Below, one piece after another: positions 36,975 through 37,118 of a stretch of 37,118 bases of DNA (positions are counted from its first letter, which is position 1; the number at the start of each line of letters is the position of its first letter). The notes under the pieces were generated by a model that was not told where the DNA came from, searched no databases, and worked only from the letters and a program-made list of their open reading frames with translations. Source of the stretch: an uncultured Bacteroidota bacterium (GTDB lineage Bacteria > Bacteroidota > Bacteroidia > 2-12-FULL-35-15); contig CAIYIS010000078.1 in the NCBI GenBank assembly GCA_903926385.1, positions 1 through 37,118 on the forward strand, in the 5' to 3' direction. The position numbers were made by a program, and so were the translations under genes.

Positions 36975-37118
36975 TAACCACAAATAGTTCATCACGGAGT
37001 GTTGCCGAAAATCCAAGTAAAGAGTAGGCCATAAACAAGGAGCGTGCAAAGGCTGAGGCACGTTAATCATAGAAAAGCAAAAACTGAAATTACATAGTAA
37101 TAAATAGTATTCATTAAA

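Larger units (their letters stand above)
36565..37118. other. Intergenic region at right edge, no gene supported
   Basis: It contains a terminator (36667-36692), minisatellite C (36862-36944), a possible promoter box (36967-36974) and a weak CGTGC/GCACG hairpin (37043-37062). No open frame of useful length was found. The DNA after 36950 may be the leader of a gene beyond the window. Confidence 0.7.

Noticed and set aside
37043-37062. Hairpin CGTGC/GCACG as a terminator or small RNA
   Set aside because: Only five base pairs with a 10-nt loop and no T run.

Overview
The window comes from a member of the Bacteroidota. The evidence is a C-terminal type IX secretion (T9SS type A) sorting domain, GEVED, CHU-type Ig-like and choice-of-anchor-D modules, a PorE-like TPR/PD40 protein, TAnnTTTG-type promoter boxes, weak or absent Shine-Dalgarno sequences, and AT-rich intergenic DNA with many short repeats. 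It reads as chromosomal DNA; no phage, IS element, CRISPR array, tRNA or rRNA was seen.

Layout. 1-1009 holds no convincing gene: two copies of a C/G-rich palindromic element, a 14-copy 22-bp minisatellite and a candidate promoter. 1010-10034 (+) is a tight array of five paralogous multi-pass membrane proteins of about 595-625 aa. They match the TMTC/GT105 pattern (GT-C fold glycosyltransferase plus C-terminal TPRs). A hairpin terminator at 10088-10121 separates the array from the convergent minus-strand block. 10216-14170 (-) carries three unrelated minus-strand genes: a secreted protein of unknown function, a small protein with an Fn3-like C-terminus, and a secreted TPR protein whose N-terminus is partly encoded by a palindromic repeat. 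A 12-copy 21-bp minisatellite, a (GT)16 tract and terminators lie between them. 14244-33569 (-) is one 19.3-kb gene for a 6441-aa T9SS-exported protein: signal peptide, 7 RCC1 repeats, alternating ASH/choice-of-anchor-D and GEVED domains, a ThuA/GATase-like domain, a LamG domain, 40 tandem Ig-like domains, and the sorting domain. 33724-36564 (+) is divergent from it: TPR, PD40 propeller and a long Ala/Lys-rich helix. A terminator and a third, 4-copy minisatellite follow.

How the genes may work together (inference). The giant protein would be a very long cell-surface adhesin or fibre exported by T9SS. The divergent TPR/PD40 protein resembles T9SS/envelope accessory proteins, but a TolA-like stalk stands where OmpA is usually found. 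The five TMTC-like enzymes would transfer sugar to periplasmic proteins. The giant protein is rich in D-(S/T)-hydrophobic triplets, the known Bacteroidota O-glycosylation sequon, so an enzyme-substrate link is a testable idea but is not shown here.

Most interesting signals: (i) a cysteine pattern in five pairs of adjacent Ig domains that implies inter-domain disulfides; (ii) nested higher-order repeats of 1.65 kb and 0.94 kb in the giant gene; (iii) the five-gene TMTC-like array, with two starts that arise at the same place inside the preceding gene's last codons; (iv) three intergenic minisatellites with 21-22-bp periods that seem to share a core.
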